DNA from: Polaribacter filamentus
Lineage (GTDB): Bacteria > Bacteroidota > Bacteroidia > Flavobacteriales > Flavobacteriaceae
DNA: 64,000 nt
Assembly (NCBI RefSeq): GCF_002943715.1
Contig: NZ_MQUA01000013.1
Coordinates: 1,605,001 to 1,669,000, forward strand
Direction of reading: 5' to 3'
Positions 27,301 to 35,725 of this stretch are shown piece after piece. The notes beneath the pieces were generated by a model. It searched no databases. It saw only the letters and a program-made list of their open reading frames with translations, and was not told the origin of the DNA. The position numbers and the translations under genes were made by a program. The first letter of the stretch is position 1. The number at the start of each line of letters is the position of its first letter.

Positions 27301-27625
27301 TATACGTTAAATTGGTATCTTTTAATGCGATATCTAAAATTTTAGAAACAGTTGCCTCTTTTAAATTTAGTGATACCTTATAATTAATAACATTATCTTT
27401 ATAGAAAAAGATAAATTCGCTCTTTTTTTGGATTTGCTCAAAAAGAGTTTCTAAACTTACATTAGTAACAGTAATGTCTATTTTAGTTTGCGCTTTTGAC
27501 GTAGTTGCAAAAGCAGAACTTAAACCCATCGTTATTAATAGAAAAAAGATTCTCATAATGTTTACCAAAAAGTTTTTTAAAGAATATACATTTCCCGAAG
27601 AAAAATAGTTCTTATTTTTATTCAT
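24329..27625 (-). CDS. SusC/RagA TonB-dependent transducer-type outer membrane receptor
   Basis: 1098 residues: signal peptide, an N-terminal STN domain (about 48-125, IDITVTNVSLETLFEQIQKK), a carboxypeptidase-regulatory-like domain (KGKVFDEEGYPLEGASIRAKGSSTG), the plug with LPLPSVDGLLQGQVAGVQV and RIRGLSSISGSNQPLYIIDGIP, and a beta-barrel ending YPQARTFTLGVNLKL. The STN domain marks receptors that signal through a FecR/sigma pair, found directly upstream here. It imports the substrate through the outer membrane with TonB energy. Confidence 0.95.
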   Translation of the reverse strand: MNKNKNYFSSGNVYSLKNFLVNIMRIFFLLITMGLSSAFATTSKAQTKIDITVTNVSLETLFEQIQKKSEFIFFYKDNVINYKVSLNLKEATVSKILDIALKDTNLTYKFNERQIIISQKSQKSQNLDTKNSQQQLKIKGKVFDEEGYPLEGASIRAKGSSTGVTSDIKGRFSYELPANATVLMISYIGYVTEEVSVLGQIEIEVRMKIDVNALGEIVVIGFGTEQKDLISDAVSSVSSKQIQDLPLPSVDGLLQGQVAGVQVLQNSGTPGGEMSVRIRGLSSISGSNQPLYIIDGIPITTGDFAQIGYSGQGSSALSDINPSDVESISVLKDASATAIYGARASNGIVLITTKRGKAQESKVNVNISSGMQQVWNKLDMLNSRQWMEYRNDLTGTAAFTQQDMDNIKIDTDWQDVIFRAAPISSYEVSTTGGSEKTQFFISGNFFDQEGVLIGTDYKRANGRINIDHEISDRLKIGTSIGLTYSKTNRVEGDQTLQGPLPNGISTPAIFPVFNEDDSYNQNGPYSNAVSIANETINENFSYRTNSNVYAEYKITDDLTFTSKWGVDFLNFREHAYESTKTVQGAKFNGLGFETYSNVLNIVSNNLLKYKKRFNKHRVEVLAGYSFEKYERRSSFIRGQDFADDNLEYINSAATIVSASASASDAGIRSYFGRANYNFDNKYIFTATGRFDTSTRFGENNRTGFFPAASVAWRVSQEDFLKNNKTVSDLKFRVSYGLTGNDDISPFLFSELYGNSSYGGQPAIFPSNIPNPDLKWESTTQLNIGINLGLFKDRVTLTADYYNKQTNDLLLSRPLPSSSGFSSITENVGKIENKGIEISLSTQNISTDNFTWNTQFNISGNRNKVLELYNNQPIDDIGRGGNRIMEGQPIGIFYSYESLGVDPSTGDIVYADTNFDGEITSDDRTIVGNPHPDFIGGLTNNFSYNNIDLSIFLQGSYGNDVFHGSRLFLESLQGGDNQIAAVTRRWRQPGDITDIPRATTDPVASVQNKRVSSRFIEDGSYLRIKNVTLGYTLEGAKFKKQLFSSLRMYLSIQNLLTFTNYTGLDPEVNYRGDDNSVIGTDFFTYPQARTFTLGVNLKL

Positions 27626-27679
27626 AATTTTGTTTTAGTGATTAATATTGCTGTTTAAGACAGATGATGTTAATTTTTT

Positions 27680-27701
27680 AGGAGATGTTGGCGCATCTCC
27701 T
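27680..27701. repeat. Inverted repeat between FecR and SusC genes
   Basis: An 8-bp perfect stem (AGGAGATG and complement) with a 6-base loop in the 106-base gap. On the minus strand it is followed by A, not T, so it is not a standard terminator for the fecR transcript. It could stabilise mRNA ends or separate regulator and transport expression. Confidence 0.6.
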
Positions 27702-27731
27702 TTTATTTTGTTTATTTCATTTTATCAGTAA

Positions 27732-28793
27732 TTAGTTAATAATTAGTTTTCTATCCGTTGTTATCTCATACTTAAATGATGAATTTTCTGCAGTAATAAT
27801 TGTAGTCATAATCTGGTTTATATTCTCTTTTACATCTAAATAACCAGAAAAGGTATGCTTCGCTAAATTTTTATCATTAATGATAATTTCTAAATCATAA
27901 TATCTAGAAAGCTTTTTCATAATAGAAGCTAAAGAATCATTCTTAAAAATAAAAACACCCTCTCTCCAAGAAAAATATTTATCAACATGTACTTCTTCTG
28001 TCGTAATTTCCTTATCATTTTTATGATAAACAGCTAAAGTTCCTGGCGCAATTTTTATATTCTCAGTGCGGCTAAACAAACTACTGTTTTCATAGTTTAT
28101 TTTTACACTTCCAGATTTTAAAACAGTTCTAATTGCATTGTCATCTTTATAATTACTTATATTAAAAACAGTCCCTAAAACCTCTACATTATATTGAGAT
28201 GCTTTTACAAAAAATGGTTTTTCTGCATTGTGTGCAACTTCAAAAATAGCTTCTCCTTCTAAATAAACTTCTCGTTTATTCTCAGAAAAATAAGCTGGAA
28301 AAATTAGTTTAGATCCTGAGTTTAGCCACACTTTAGTTCCGTCAGACAAAATGATTTCTTTTCGCTTACCATAAGGAACAAGCAGTGTATTAAACGTAAT
28401 TTCATTTTTATTTGTAATTTCTTGCTCAATGGTTTCAGATGCGCCAATAGAAACTTTTTTACCTAAATAAGAATACGAAATTATAGAATCTGATTCTTTC
28501 ACTTTGATGTTTTTATCACCATTTAAAATCAGTTCAACTTCGTTCTTATTTTTTTGATTTTTAACAGATTCCGCAAATTTTTCGATAGTAGAATGGTTTT
28601 CATTTAAAGAGGAATAAGTAACCACTGAAAAAATTAAAACTACAGAAGCGGCTGCAAAAAGCAAATAATATGTATATTTTTGTTTTCTACTTTTATAGCT
28701 TTGTATGGAATGTTTAATTCTATTTCCCAGAATTAATTTCTCATCCTCAGAAATATTTTCAAAATTGATTTTTTTATTTGATTTTTGATACAT
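27732..28793 (-). CDS. FecR family anti-sigma factor
   Basis: 353 residues: cytoplasmic N-terminus (about 1-40), one membrane helix (YYLLFAAASVVLIFSVVTY, about 43-61), the periplasmic FecR domain (VPYGKRKEIILSDGTKVWLNSGSKLIFP ... VYLEGEAIFEVAHNAEKPFFV, in part) and a C-terminal DUF4974 secretin-like domain. It holds the sigma factor at the membrane until the STN domain of SusC reports substrate. It lies 12 bases after the sigma gene and 106 before SusC. Confidence 0.93.
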   Translation of the reverse strand: MYQKSNKKINFENISEDEKLILGNRIKHSIQSYKSRKQKYTYYLLFAAASVVLIFSVVTYSSLNENHSTIEKFAESVKNQKNKNEVELILNGDKNIKVKESDSIISYSYLGKKVSIGASETIEQEITNKNEITFNTLLVPYGKRKEIILSDGTKVWLNSGSKLIFPAYFSENKREVYLEGEAIFEVAHNAEKPFFVKASQYNVEVLGTVFNISNYKDDNAIRTVLKSGSVKINYENSSLFSRTENIKIAPGTLAVYHKNDKEITTEEVHVDKYFSWREGVFIFKNDSLASIMKKLSRYYDLEIIINDKNLAKHTFSGYLDVKENINQIMTTIITAENSSFKYEITTDRKLIIN

Positions 28794-28805
28794 TATTGAT
28801 TGTTT

Positions 28806-29477
28806 TTAAACACAAGTTTGCAGTTTAACAGTGCATTTCAACTTGGTTACTATTTGAATAAGTGAGAAAAGTAAATTGTATAGACAGTTTTTCTTAAAAA
28901 AGTTACTAAAAACTAAAATAAAAGTTAACATGTTCTTTCTTAGCTTTTTAATAGCTCTATAAATTATGGTTCTTGAAGTTTCAATTGAGACCCCTAAAAT
29001 GGTAGCAATTTCATTGTAATTTTTCTCTTCATTAAACTTTAAAAACAAAACATGTCTTTGCTTTTTACTTAAAGAATTAAGCGCTGTATTTAAATGAAAA
29101 ATCTTGTCATTACTTATTTCTTCGGCAATTAATGTGTCTTCAATAGAGGTACAAAATTGATTACTTTGCATATTTTCATCTAAAGGAGATGAATTTTTGA
29201 AGACTTTATTTTTAGACTTTTTTAAAATTTCATTTTTTAAACATCTCATTAAATAATACTGAACATTATTGGTATCCGCCAACTTTTTTCGATACTTGTA
29301 TAAGTTCAAAAAAAGATCGTGAATACTATCCATCACTTCTGTTTTATCCGTGGTAAATTGAATGCCGTATCTAAATAATTCATGTACATAGTTATTGTAT
29401 AAATCGCCAATTGCGGAGGTATTACCTTCCTTTAATTTTGACCATAAAAAAATATCTATGTTTTTAGAATCTTTCAA
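28806..29477 (-). CDS. Bacteroidota ECF RNA polymerase sigma-70 factor (FecI-like)
   Basis: 223 residues. Region 2 (LYNNYVHELFRYGIQFT) and region 4 (LSKKQRHVLFLKFNEEKNYNEIATILGVSIETSRTIIYRAIKKLRK, in part) match the Bacteroidetes family of sigma factors that control SusCD operons. The hydrophobic C-terminal extension after LRKNM (about 30 residues, FILVFSNFFKKNCLYNLLFSL) is longer than usual. It forms a regulatory pair with FecR and probably activates the whole minus-strand operon from 27625 to 17010. Confidence 0.92.
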   Translation of the reverse strand: MKDSKNIDIFLWSKLKEGNTSAIGDLYNNYVHELFRYGIQFTTDKTEVMDSIHDLFLNLYKYRKKLADTNNVQYYLMRCLKNEILKKSKNKVFKNSSPLDENMQSNQFCTSIEDTLIAEEISNDKIFHLNTALNSLSKKQRHVLFLKFNEEKNYNEIATILGVSIETSRTIIYRAIKKLRKNMLTFILVFSNFFKKNCLYNLLFSLIQIVTKLKCTVKLQTCV

Positions 29478-29714
29478 GACTATAGTTGTAGTTTATATTT
29501 AATTCGTGAGGAAGCATTTTACAATATTACTTTATAAAAAATTTAGATTCATTATTTACTTGTAAAATGTGAAATTACAAAACAATATCCAAAATATAAG
29601 ATATGCTTTTTAAAAAATAAAATAGTCTAAACTTATATCATTATATCTATATATTCCTTGATTTCATCAAAAATAAATGAAGTAATTCATATCTTTACAG
29701 TCTAATTATTTTTT

Positions 29715-29918
29715 ATGAAATTATTATTTCTTACTTTGGGTTTATTAGCACTTGCGGTTGCAGGAATTGCTATTAAAATTTGGGCGAAAAAAGATGGCAA
29801 ATTTGCAGGTACTTGCGCAAGCCAAAACCCAATGCTAAATGAAAACGGAGAGGCTTGTGGTTTTTGTGGAAAAACTCCAGATAAGTTTGATAGTTGTGCA
29901 GAACCACAACATAATTAA
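29715..29918 (+). CDS. Small membrane-anchored cysteine-rich protein
   Basis: 67 residues: one N-terminal hydrophobic helix (about 2-22), then a soluble part with four cysteines (GTCASQNPMLNENGEACGFCGKTPDKFDSC, in part). The CxxC plus outer Cys could bind metal such as zinc or iron-sulfur, or form disulfides. Similar short proteins occur in flavobacteria, but I do not know their function. Fourteen bases separate it from the GT2 gene, so they are probably one unit with the sigma factor and NRAMP genes. Confidence 0.7.
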   Translation: MKLLFLTLGLLALAVAGIAIKIWAKKDGKFAGTCASQNPMLNENGEACGFCGKTPDKFDSCAEPQHN

Positions 29919-29932
29919 TTCTATAAAAACGA

Positions 29933-31036
29933 ATGGTTTTATCTGTAATTTTCTGCGTTTTTGTGGCATGTACAGTACTTCAAATAATATATTTAGTTAC
30001 TTTTTTTTCATTTCTTTCTAAATCAAAATACGGTAGAAAAAACAAAACAGAAATTCCGATTTCTGTAATAATTTTCAGTAAAGATCAAGGCGAAAATTTA
30101 CTAAAATTACTTCCATCAATTTTAGACCAAGAGCATTCTATGTTCGAAATTGTCTTAATTAATAATGCTTCTTCGGATGAAACAAATGATATTATTGAAT
30201 CCTTTTCAGAAAAACATACTTGTATAAAAGTTGTAGAGGTTGAAAATAATGAAGCTTTTTGGGCAAGTAAAAAATACGCACTAACATTAGGTATTAAAGC
30301 TTCTAAATACGATCATTTGTTATTTACAAATGCCAATTGCAAGCCGGTCTCCAAAAATTGGATTAGTGAAATGAGTAGAAATTTCACTTCTAAAAAAACA
30401 ATTGTATTAGGGTATAAAAAATATAGGAAAGAAAACTCTTTTATTAATCTTTTCGTTCGTTTTGAAAACTCACTTACTGCAATAAAATGCTTTGGTTTTG
30501 TTCAAAAAGGCTCTCCTTTTATGGCCTTTGAAGGTAATTTAGCTTTTAATAAAGCAACTTTTTTTAAGGTAAACGGTTTTATAAATCACATGAAAATAAA
30601 TGCTGGTTTAGAAGACTTATTCATTAAAGACGCTGCAAATAAAGAGAATACAACTTTTTGTTTATCAGAAAATAGTTTTATTGAGACAGATGCGCCTACA
30701 TCATTTTCTAAATGGTTTTATGATAAGAAAGAAGCAGCCTACATCAAAAAAAAGTATAAATACAAACATCGTTTATTATTAAACCTATTCGCTTTCACAA
30801 AAACCCTTTTTTATGTGTTTGCAATCATTTTATTTTTCACTTATCCCTATAAAATAATACTATCAATCGTTCTACTTTACTTTATTGTAAACTATATTCT
30901 TATAGGGTATTCCGCCAAAAAACTTAAAGAGCCTCAAATTATTTTTTTCTTACCTTTTTTAGAAATTGGTTTAATATTGTTTCAAATTAGTATATTTATT
31001 GCTAATTTGACTTCAAAACCATCCCATTGGAAATAA
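29933..31036 (+). CDS. Membrane-associated GT2 glycosyltransferase
   Basis: 367 residues: an N-terminal membrane helix, a GT-A domain with ISVIIFSKDQGENLLKLLPSIL and FTNANCKPVSKNWI (a degenerate DxD position), and two to three C-terminal membrane helices (about 285-365). It resembles cyclic or extracellular glycan synthases that act at the inner membrane. The classic DxD is replaced by a Asn-Ala-Asn-type motif, so activity is uncertain. The stop overlaps the sigma-factor start by ten bases. Confidence 0.8.
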   Translation: MVLSVIFCVFVACTVLQIIYLVTFFSFLSKSKYGRKNKTEIPISVIIFSKDQGENLLKLLPSILDQEHSMFEIVLINNASSDETNDIIESFSEKHTCIKVVEVENNEAFWASKKYALTLGIKASKYDHLLFTNANCKPVSKNWISEMSRNFTSKKTIVLGYKKYRKENSFINLFVRFENSLTAIKCFGFVQKGSPFMAFEGNLAFNKATFFKVNGFINHMKINAGLEDLFIKDAANKENTTFCLSENSFIETDAPTSFSKWFYDKKEAAYIKKKYKYKHRLLLNLFAFTKTLFYVFAIILFFTYPYKIILSIVLLYFIVNYILIGYSAKKLKEPQIIFFLPFLEIGLILFQISIFIANLTSKPSHWK

Positions 31037-31590
31037 ACGATAAAATACTTGAACTAAATATTTCTAAAGCTAAAGAAGGAAATCAAGGAGCATTTAGATT
31101 TTTATTAGAGAAATATTGGGCAGCCGTTTACAATTATCAATTAAAAAGAACAAAAAGCGAAAATGATGCTGAAGATATTGCCATTCAAACATTTTCTAAG
31201 GCTTTTGATAAAATACATACTTTTGATGAAAAGTACGTTTTTAAAACATGGTTAATTACCATTTCTAAAAATGTTCACATAGACCTATTGCGTAAAAAAA
31301 ATGCTTCTATCTCTATTGAAACTACAAAAAGACAAGAAGAAAAAGTGTATTTAATTGCAGATGAAAACCCGACTCCAGAAGACAAAATTATTGGAGAGCA
31401 AAATTTGGCAAATCTATTAAAAGACATTAAAAAATTAAAACCTAAATACCAAGAAGTCATTCAATTGCGTTACTTTCAAGAACTGACTTATAAAGAGATT
31501 TCTAAACAAATTAATGAGCCCATAAGCAATGTAAAAGTAAAACTTTTGCGTGCTAAAAAACTGTTATCTGAAATTATTAAGAGGAATTAA
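31027..31590 (+). CDS. RNA polymerase ECF sigma factor
   Basis: 187 residues from a TTG start that overlaps the preceding gene. Region 2: FLLEKYWAAVYNYQLKRTKSENDAEDIAIQTFSKAFDKI (in part); region 4: LKPKYQEVIQLRYFQELTYKEISKQINEPISNVKVKLLRAKKLL. No anti-sigma gene is adjacent, which is unusual. It is packed between a GT2 and an NRAMP-like transporter with 10-base overlap and 3-base gap, a fixed order in several flavobacteria as far as I recall. The target genes are unknown. Confidence 0.92.
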   Translation: MEINDKILELNISKAKEGNQGAFRFLLEKYWAAVYNYQLKRTKSENDAEDIAIQTFSKAFDKIHTFDEKYVFKTWLITISKNVHIDLLRKKNASISIETTKRQEEKVYLIADENPTPEDKIIGEQNLANLLKDIKKLKPKYQEVIQLRYFQELTYKEISKQINEPISNVKVKLLRAKKLLSEIIKRN

Positions 31591-31593
31591 AAA

Positions 31594-32814
31594 ATGAAAA
31601 AATCATTCTCAAATTCTTTAGGACCTGGTTTGCTATTTGCAGGTGCGGCAATTGGTGTTTCTCATTTAGTGCAATCTACAAAAGCGGGTGCAGAATTTGG
31701 AACAGGTTTGCTTTGGGCTTTGTTATTGGTACATCTTTTTAAATACCCTTTTTTTCAATTTGGTCCCCGCTATGCGGCTGCAACAGGAGAAACGTTGTTA
31801 GATGGTTACAAAAAAATTGGCAAAAGTGTTTTGGTTATTTATTATCTATTAAATTTCGCCACCATGTTTACCATACAAGCTGCAGTTACTATAGTAACTG
31901 CTGGTTTGGCCTCACAACTTTTTGGGTTCACAAATAATTTAGTTATTTGGTCAACAGTTTTAATGGCAATTAGTATGTTTATTTTAATGGTTGGGAAATA
32001 TAAATTGTTAGATAATTTAATGAAATACATTATTATCATCTTAACTATAAGCACCATCATTGCAGTTTCGGTAGCTTTATTTAGCACAAAGGAACCTTTT
32101 GATATGAATCAAATTTTACCATCAGGAACTATAGAAATTACATTTTTAATTGCTTTTTTAGGATGGATGCCTGCTCCTTTAGACGTTTCTATTTGGCATT
32201 CAATTTGGTCTGTTGAAAAGGATAAAAACAGTGAAGCTAAAATAAAACCAAAAGAGGCTATTTTTGATTTTAATGTGGGCTATTTTAGTACTTTTTTTTT
32301 AGGGATTTGTTTTGTGCTTTTAGGTGCTCTAGTCATGCATAATTCAGGTGAAACTTTTTCTAATAACGGAGGTGAATTTGCATCGCAACTAATTACTTTA
32401 TACACAAAAAATTTAGGCGAATTTTCATATATTTTTATTGCTATTGCGGCCTTTACAACAATGTTTAGCACTACAATTACAACGTTAGATGCTTCCCCAA
32501 GAGCAATGACAAAAACAACAAATTTATTGTTTGATAAAGAAACAAAACTCAATTATTGGTTTTGGATTATTTTTTTATTTCTTGGCACATTTATTATTCT
32601 TCAATTTTTTATAGGTAATATGGGTGTTTTGATAAAGATTGCAACAATTCTATCTTTTTTAACGGCACCTTTTTATGCTATTCTAAACTATGTTTTAATC
32701 ACAGGAAAGCACACCCCAAAAGGATACCAACCAAGCATTTATTTAAAAATACTAAGTGTTCTTGGTATTATTTTTTTAATCGGATTTAGTGTTTGGTTTT
32801 TAATGAGTTTATAA
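31594..32814 (+). CDS. NRAMP family divalent metal transporter-like protein
   Basis: 406 residues with about 11 membrane helices. The opening GPGLLFAGAAIGVSHLVQSTKAGAEFG corresponds to TM1 of NRAMP transporters, but the ion-binding motif DPGN of canonical MntH is replaced (GVSH), and TM6 reads AFLGWMPAPLDVS in place of the metal-binding MPH region. It therefore belongs to the divergent NRAMP-related branch, and its substrate could be magnesium, aluminium or an unknown solute. It follows the sigma gene by 3 bases. Confidence 0.82.
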   Translation: MKKSFSNSLGPGLLFAGAAIGVSHLVQSTKAGAEFGTGLLWALLLVHLFKYPFFQFGPRYAAATGETLLDGYKKIGKSVLVIYYLLNFATMFTIQAAVTIVTAGLASQLFGFTNNLVIWSTVLMAISMFILMVGKYKLLDNLMKYIIIILTISTIIAVSVALFSTKEPFDMNQILPSGTIEITFLIAFLGWMPAPLDVSIWHSIWSVEKDKNSEAKIKPKEAIFDFNVGYFSTFFLGICFVLLGALVMHNSGETFSNNGGEFASQLITLYTKNLGEFSYIFIAIAAFTTMFSTTITTLDASPRAMTKTTNLLFDKETKLNYWFWIIFLFLGTFIILQFFIGNMGVLIKIATILSFLTAPFYAILNYVLITGKHTPKGYQPSIYLKILSVLGIIFLIGFSVWFLMSL

Positions 32815-33059
32815 AACATTTAAGGTATTTATAATAATAAAAAATGTTGTTCAATAAAAGACTCAATAACGCTTCACTTATAGAAACAAGAAACAATAAT
32901 TGATTGCAACTATCTAACAAACAGATAAAACTTAAAATGAAATTGTATCCTTTATTTCGATGAAATTGTTTTGAAAAAGCGAGTTTTCATTTACAAAATG
33001 AATATAACCTCTTATTTAAAAAGGGGCTATCAAACTAAACTATTTTTAATCGGACCCTA

Positions 33060-33233
33060 ATGAAAAAAAAAATGAGATGGCGAGTAGTTCTTTTTGTTAG
33101 CTCGTTTTTTGTATTTAGATCTATTGTCTCTGATTGAGATGATTTTAAAGCAGGTTTATTTGGTGGTTTTTACGAATTGAAAGATATGAATCAATTTCAC
33201 GCATCAGCAAAAAGATTGTTGAGTATCGCATAA
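33060..33233 (+). pseudogene. Small putative membrane protein interrupted by an in-frame TGA
   Basis: From ATG 33060 the frame reads MKKKMRWRVVLFVSSFFVF, one membrane helix, then RSIVSD, TGA at 33135-33137, and continues in frame DDFKAGLFGGFYELKDMNQF to a TAA at 33231. Related short flavobacterial proteins have a Trp at this Asp-Trp-Asp position, so TGG to TGA is the likely lesion. The rest of the 600-base gap 32815-33422 shows no other gene. Confidence 0.4.
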
Positions 33234-33394
33234 GAAAATTCACAATCAGAAATAAAAGAAATTCAACAATCTGTTTAACCCTCTAGATTACAAAAAAAAA
33301 GCAGAAATTTTAAAATTAAAACTGACTTATCTAAAAAAAGTAAATCAATCTAAATTCTATATCTTTTAACATATTTCATTCCTTATTTTCTTCG

Positions 33395-33402
33395 TAAATT
33401 TG
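33395..33402 (+). promoter_or_regulatory. -7 element for lipA (TAAATTTG)
   Basis: TAAATTTG matches TANNTTTG exactly and lies 20 bases before the lipA ATG. No TTG is found at 17-21 bases upstream. Confidence 0.45.
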
Positions 33403-33422
33403 TAATTAAATTAAGATATAAA

Positions 33423-34295
33423 ATGGCAATAGAATCTGTAATAATTCCTACCGAAAGACTAAGCAAACCAAAATGGCTTCGTGTAAAATTACCTGTTGGT
33501 AAAAAATACACAGAACTAAGAAGTTTGGTTGATAAATACAAACTAAACACAATTTGTGCAAGTGGAAGCTGCCCAAACATGGGCGAATGTTGGGGAGAAG
33601 GAACTGCAACATTTATGATTCTTGGAAATATTTGTACGCGTTCTTGCGGATTTTGTGGTGTAAAAACCGGAAGACCTGAAACGGTTGAATGGGACGAACC
33701 TGAAAAAGTGGCACGTTCTATAAAAATTATGAGCATTAAACATGCTGTAATTACATCTGTAGATAGAGATGATTTAAAAGATGGTGGTTCTATTATTTGG
33801 GCAGAAACTGTGGATGCAATCCGTAGAGCAAATCCAACTACAACATTAGAAACATTAATTCCTGATTTTCAAGGAAATACAAATCAAATTGACAGAATTA
33901 TTGAAGTGCATCCAGAAGTGGTTTCTCATAATATGGAAACTGTAAGAAGATTAACACGTGAAGTAAGGATTCAAGCAAAATACGATAGAAGTTTAGGTGT
34001 TTTAAAATACCTAAAAGAAAAAGGAATGCGCACAAAAACAGGTTTAATGCTTGGTTTAGGTGAAACCGAGGAAGAAGTTTTACAAACAATGAAAGACTTA
34101 CAAGCTGTAAATTTAGACGTTTTAACTATTGGTCAATATTTACAACCCTCAAAAAAACATTTACCTGTAAAAGAGTTTATAACTCCAGAGCAATTTAAAA
34201 AATACGAAACGATTGGTTTAGAAATGGGCTTTATGTATGTAGAAAGTGGCCCATTAGTGCGGTCGTCTTACAAAGCTCATAAACACGCTGTATAA
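33423..34295 (+). CDS. lipA: Lipoyl synthase
   Basis: Radical SAM enzyme that inserts two sulfurs into octanoyl groups on lipoyl domains. The auxiliary 4Fe-4S cluster cysteines are in [16 protein letters not shown] (about 41-56), and the radical SAM cluster in CTRSCGFC (about 70-77). [11 protein letters not shown] and the terminal [14 protein letters not shown] are also family signatures. 290 residues, standard length. Single gene, ended by a strong terminator shared with the convergent GlmU-like gene. Confidence 0.97.
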   Translation: MAIESVIIPTERLSKPKWLRVKLPVGKKYTELRSLVDKYKLNTICASGSCPNMGECWGEGTATFMILGNICTRSCGFCGVKTGRPETVEWDEPEKVARSIKIMSIKHAVITSVDRDDLKDGGSIIWAETVDAIRRANPTTTLETLIPDFQGNTNQIDRIIEVHPEVVSHNMETVRRLTREVRIQAKYDRSLGVLKYLKEKGMRTKTGLMLGLGETEEEVLQTMKDLQAVNLDVLTIGQYLQPSKKHLPVKEFITPEQFKKYETIGLEMGFMYVESGPLVRSSYKAHKHAV

Positions 34296-34352
34296 CTGCT
34301 AATCTCTTACCAAGAGAAGAGACAATTCTAAATTAAAATTATTTTATAACTT

Positions 34353-34382
34353 AAAAAACCATCTCAAATGAGATGGTTTTTT
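34353..34382. terminator. Bidirectional terminator between lipA and the GlmU-like gene
   Basis: A perfect stem of about 14 bp (AAAAAACCATCTCA and complement) with a two-base loop and A/T tracts on both sides, between convergent genes. Confidence 0.88.
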
Positions 34383-34415
34383 ACTTTGTAATCATTTTCT
34401 AAATGATATTATAAG

Positions 34416-35591
34416 CTAGTAATTTCTATATTGTTTCGTTTCTTCAAAAACGTTTTCTAAAATTCGTTGTTCAACTTCATCAAAAACAATATTTTTACGT
34501 TTCATTACGATAGTTGCAACTTCAAAAACTTTATCAGTTTTGTATTCTGTAAACCCAGAAGCTCCTCCCCAACTAAAAGAAGGGATAAAGTTTCTTGGAA
34601 ATCCGGTTCCAAAAATATTTGCAGAAACGCCAATAACCGTGCCTGTATTAAACATAGTGTTAATTCCGCATTTAGAGTGATCTCCCATCATTAAACCGCA
34701 AAATTGAAGTCCTGTTTTTGCAAAGCGTCTAGTTTCATAATCCCATAATTTAACTTCAGCATAATTATTTTTTAGATTAGAATTGTTTGTGTCTGCACCT
34801 AAATTACACCACTCACCTAAAACTGAATTTCCTAAATATCCTTCGTGGCCTTTACTCGAATATCCGAATAAAACAGAATTACTTACCTCACCTCCTACTT
34901 TACAATAAGGGCCTAGAGTAGTTGCTCCATATATTTTTGCGCCCATTTTTAATACAGAATGTTCACACATAGCTAAAGCACCTCTAACTACACAACCTTC
35001 CATAATAACTGCATCTTTACCTATATAAATTGGGCCATCAGTTGCATTTAAAGTTGCAAAAGTAATTTCTGCTCCTTGCTCTATAAAAATATTTTCTTTG
35101 TTCAAGAATCTAGTTCCTTCCGGAATTGGTTGTGATGTTCTACCTTCTGTAATTAGGTCGAAATCTTGCTGAATAGCTTTATCATTTAATGAAAAAATAT
35201 CCCAGGTATTTTTAATTTGAAGAATATCTTCATCAAATTCTATTTGTGTATACTCATCAAAATTTATTTCTTCTTGAGTATCCGAAGTAAAAAAAGCAAT
35301 TACATCTTCCCCTTTAAAAATAGCTTCATTTTTTGATAAATTTTTTACTTTTTCTACCAAACTGTTTGTAGGACAAAAGGAAGCGTTTATCAAAATATTC
35401 TCTTCCAACTCAACCATTGGATATTTTTCTTCTAAATATTCTTCTGTAACAGTGGTAGTTGTTGCGCCCAAATATTTTTCCCATTTTTCTCTAATGGTTA
35501 GAATACCTACTCTTAAATCTGCAACTGGTTTTGTATATGTAAAGGGCAATAACGATTTTCTAACATCGCCATCAAATAAAATATAATTCAT
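34416..35591 (-). CDS. GlmU-family sugar nucleotidyltransferase-like protein
   Basis: 391 residues. The N-terminal half starts NYILFDGDVRKSLLPFTYTKPVADLRVG, a diverged nucleotidyltransferase-like domain; the C-terminal half (about 185-370) is a left-handed beta-helix with hexapeptide repeats. This is the Bacteroidota variant annotated as GlmU family or putative sugar nucleotidyl transferase. The classical LAAGxGTRM pyrophosphorylase loop is absent, so GlcNAc-1-P uridylylation is doubtful and an acyltransferase role is possible. It is probably involved in cell-wall precursor or surface sugar metabolism. Confidence 0.82.
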   Translation of the reverse strand: MNYILFDGDVRKSLLPFTYTKPVADLRVGILTIREKWEKYLGATTTTVTEEYLEEKYPMVELEENILINASFCPTNSLVEKVKNLSKNEAIFKGEDVIAFFTSDTQEEINFDEYTQIEFDEDILQIKNTWDIFSLNDKAIQQDFDLITEGRTSQPIPEGTRFLNKENIFIEQGAEITFATLNATDGPIYIGKDAVIMEGCVVRGALAMCEHSVLKMGAKIYGATTLGPYCKVGGEVSNSVLFGYSSKGHEGYLGNSVLGEWCNLGADTNNSNLKNNYAEVKLWDYETRRFAKTGLQFCGLMMGDHSKCGINTMFNTGTVIGVSANIFGTGFPRNFIPSFSWGGASGFTEYKTDKVFEVATIVMKRKNIVFDEVEQRILENVFEETKQYRNY

Positions 35592-35725
35592 AAAAAAGCT
35601 TTTTACAAATATAAATCTTTGTGATTTTTAAAAGGTATTTTTTATATAAAAATCGGATTAAAAAAACAAAGATTTAGTAAAAGACTTAAAATAAAATTTT
35701 AAATCTATGAGTTAATACTTACAAA

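Noticed and set aside
33060..33233. Selenoprotein reading of TGA
   Set aside because: No downstream SECIS-like hairpin was seen, and the expected residue is Trp.
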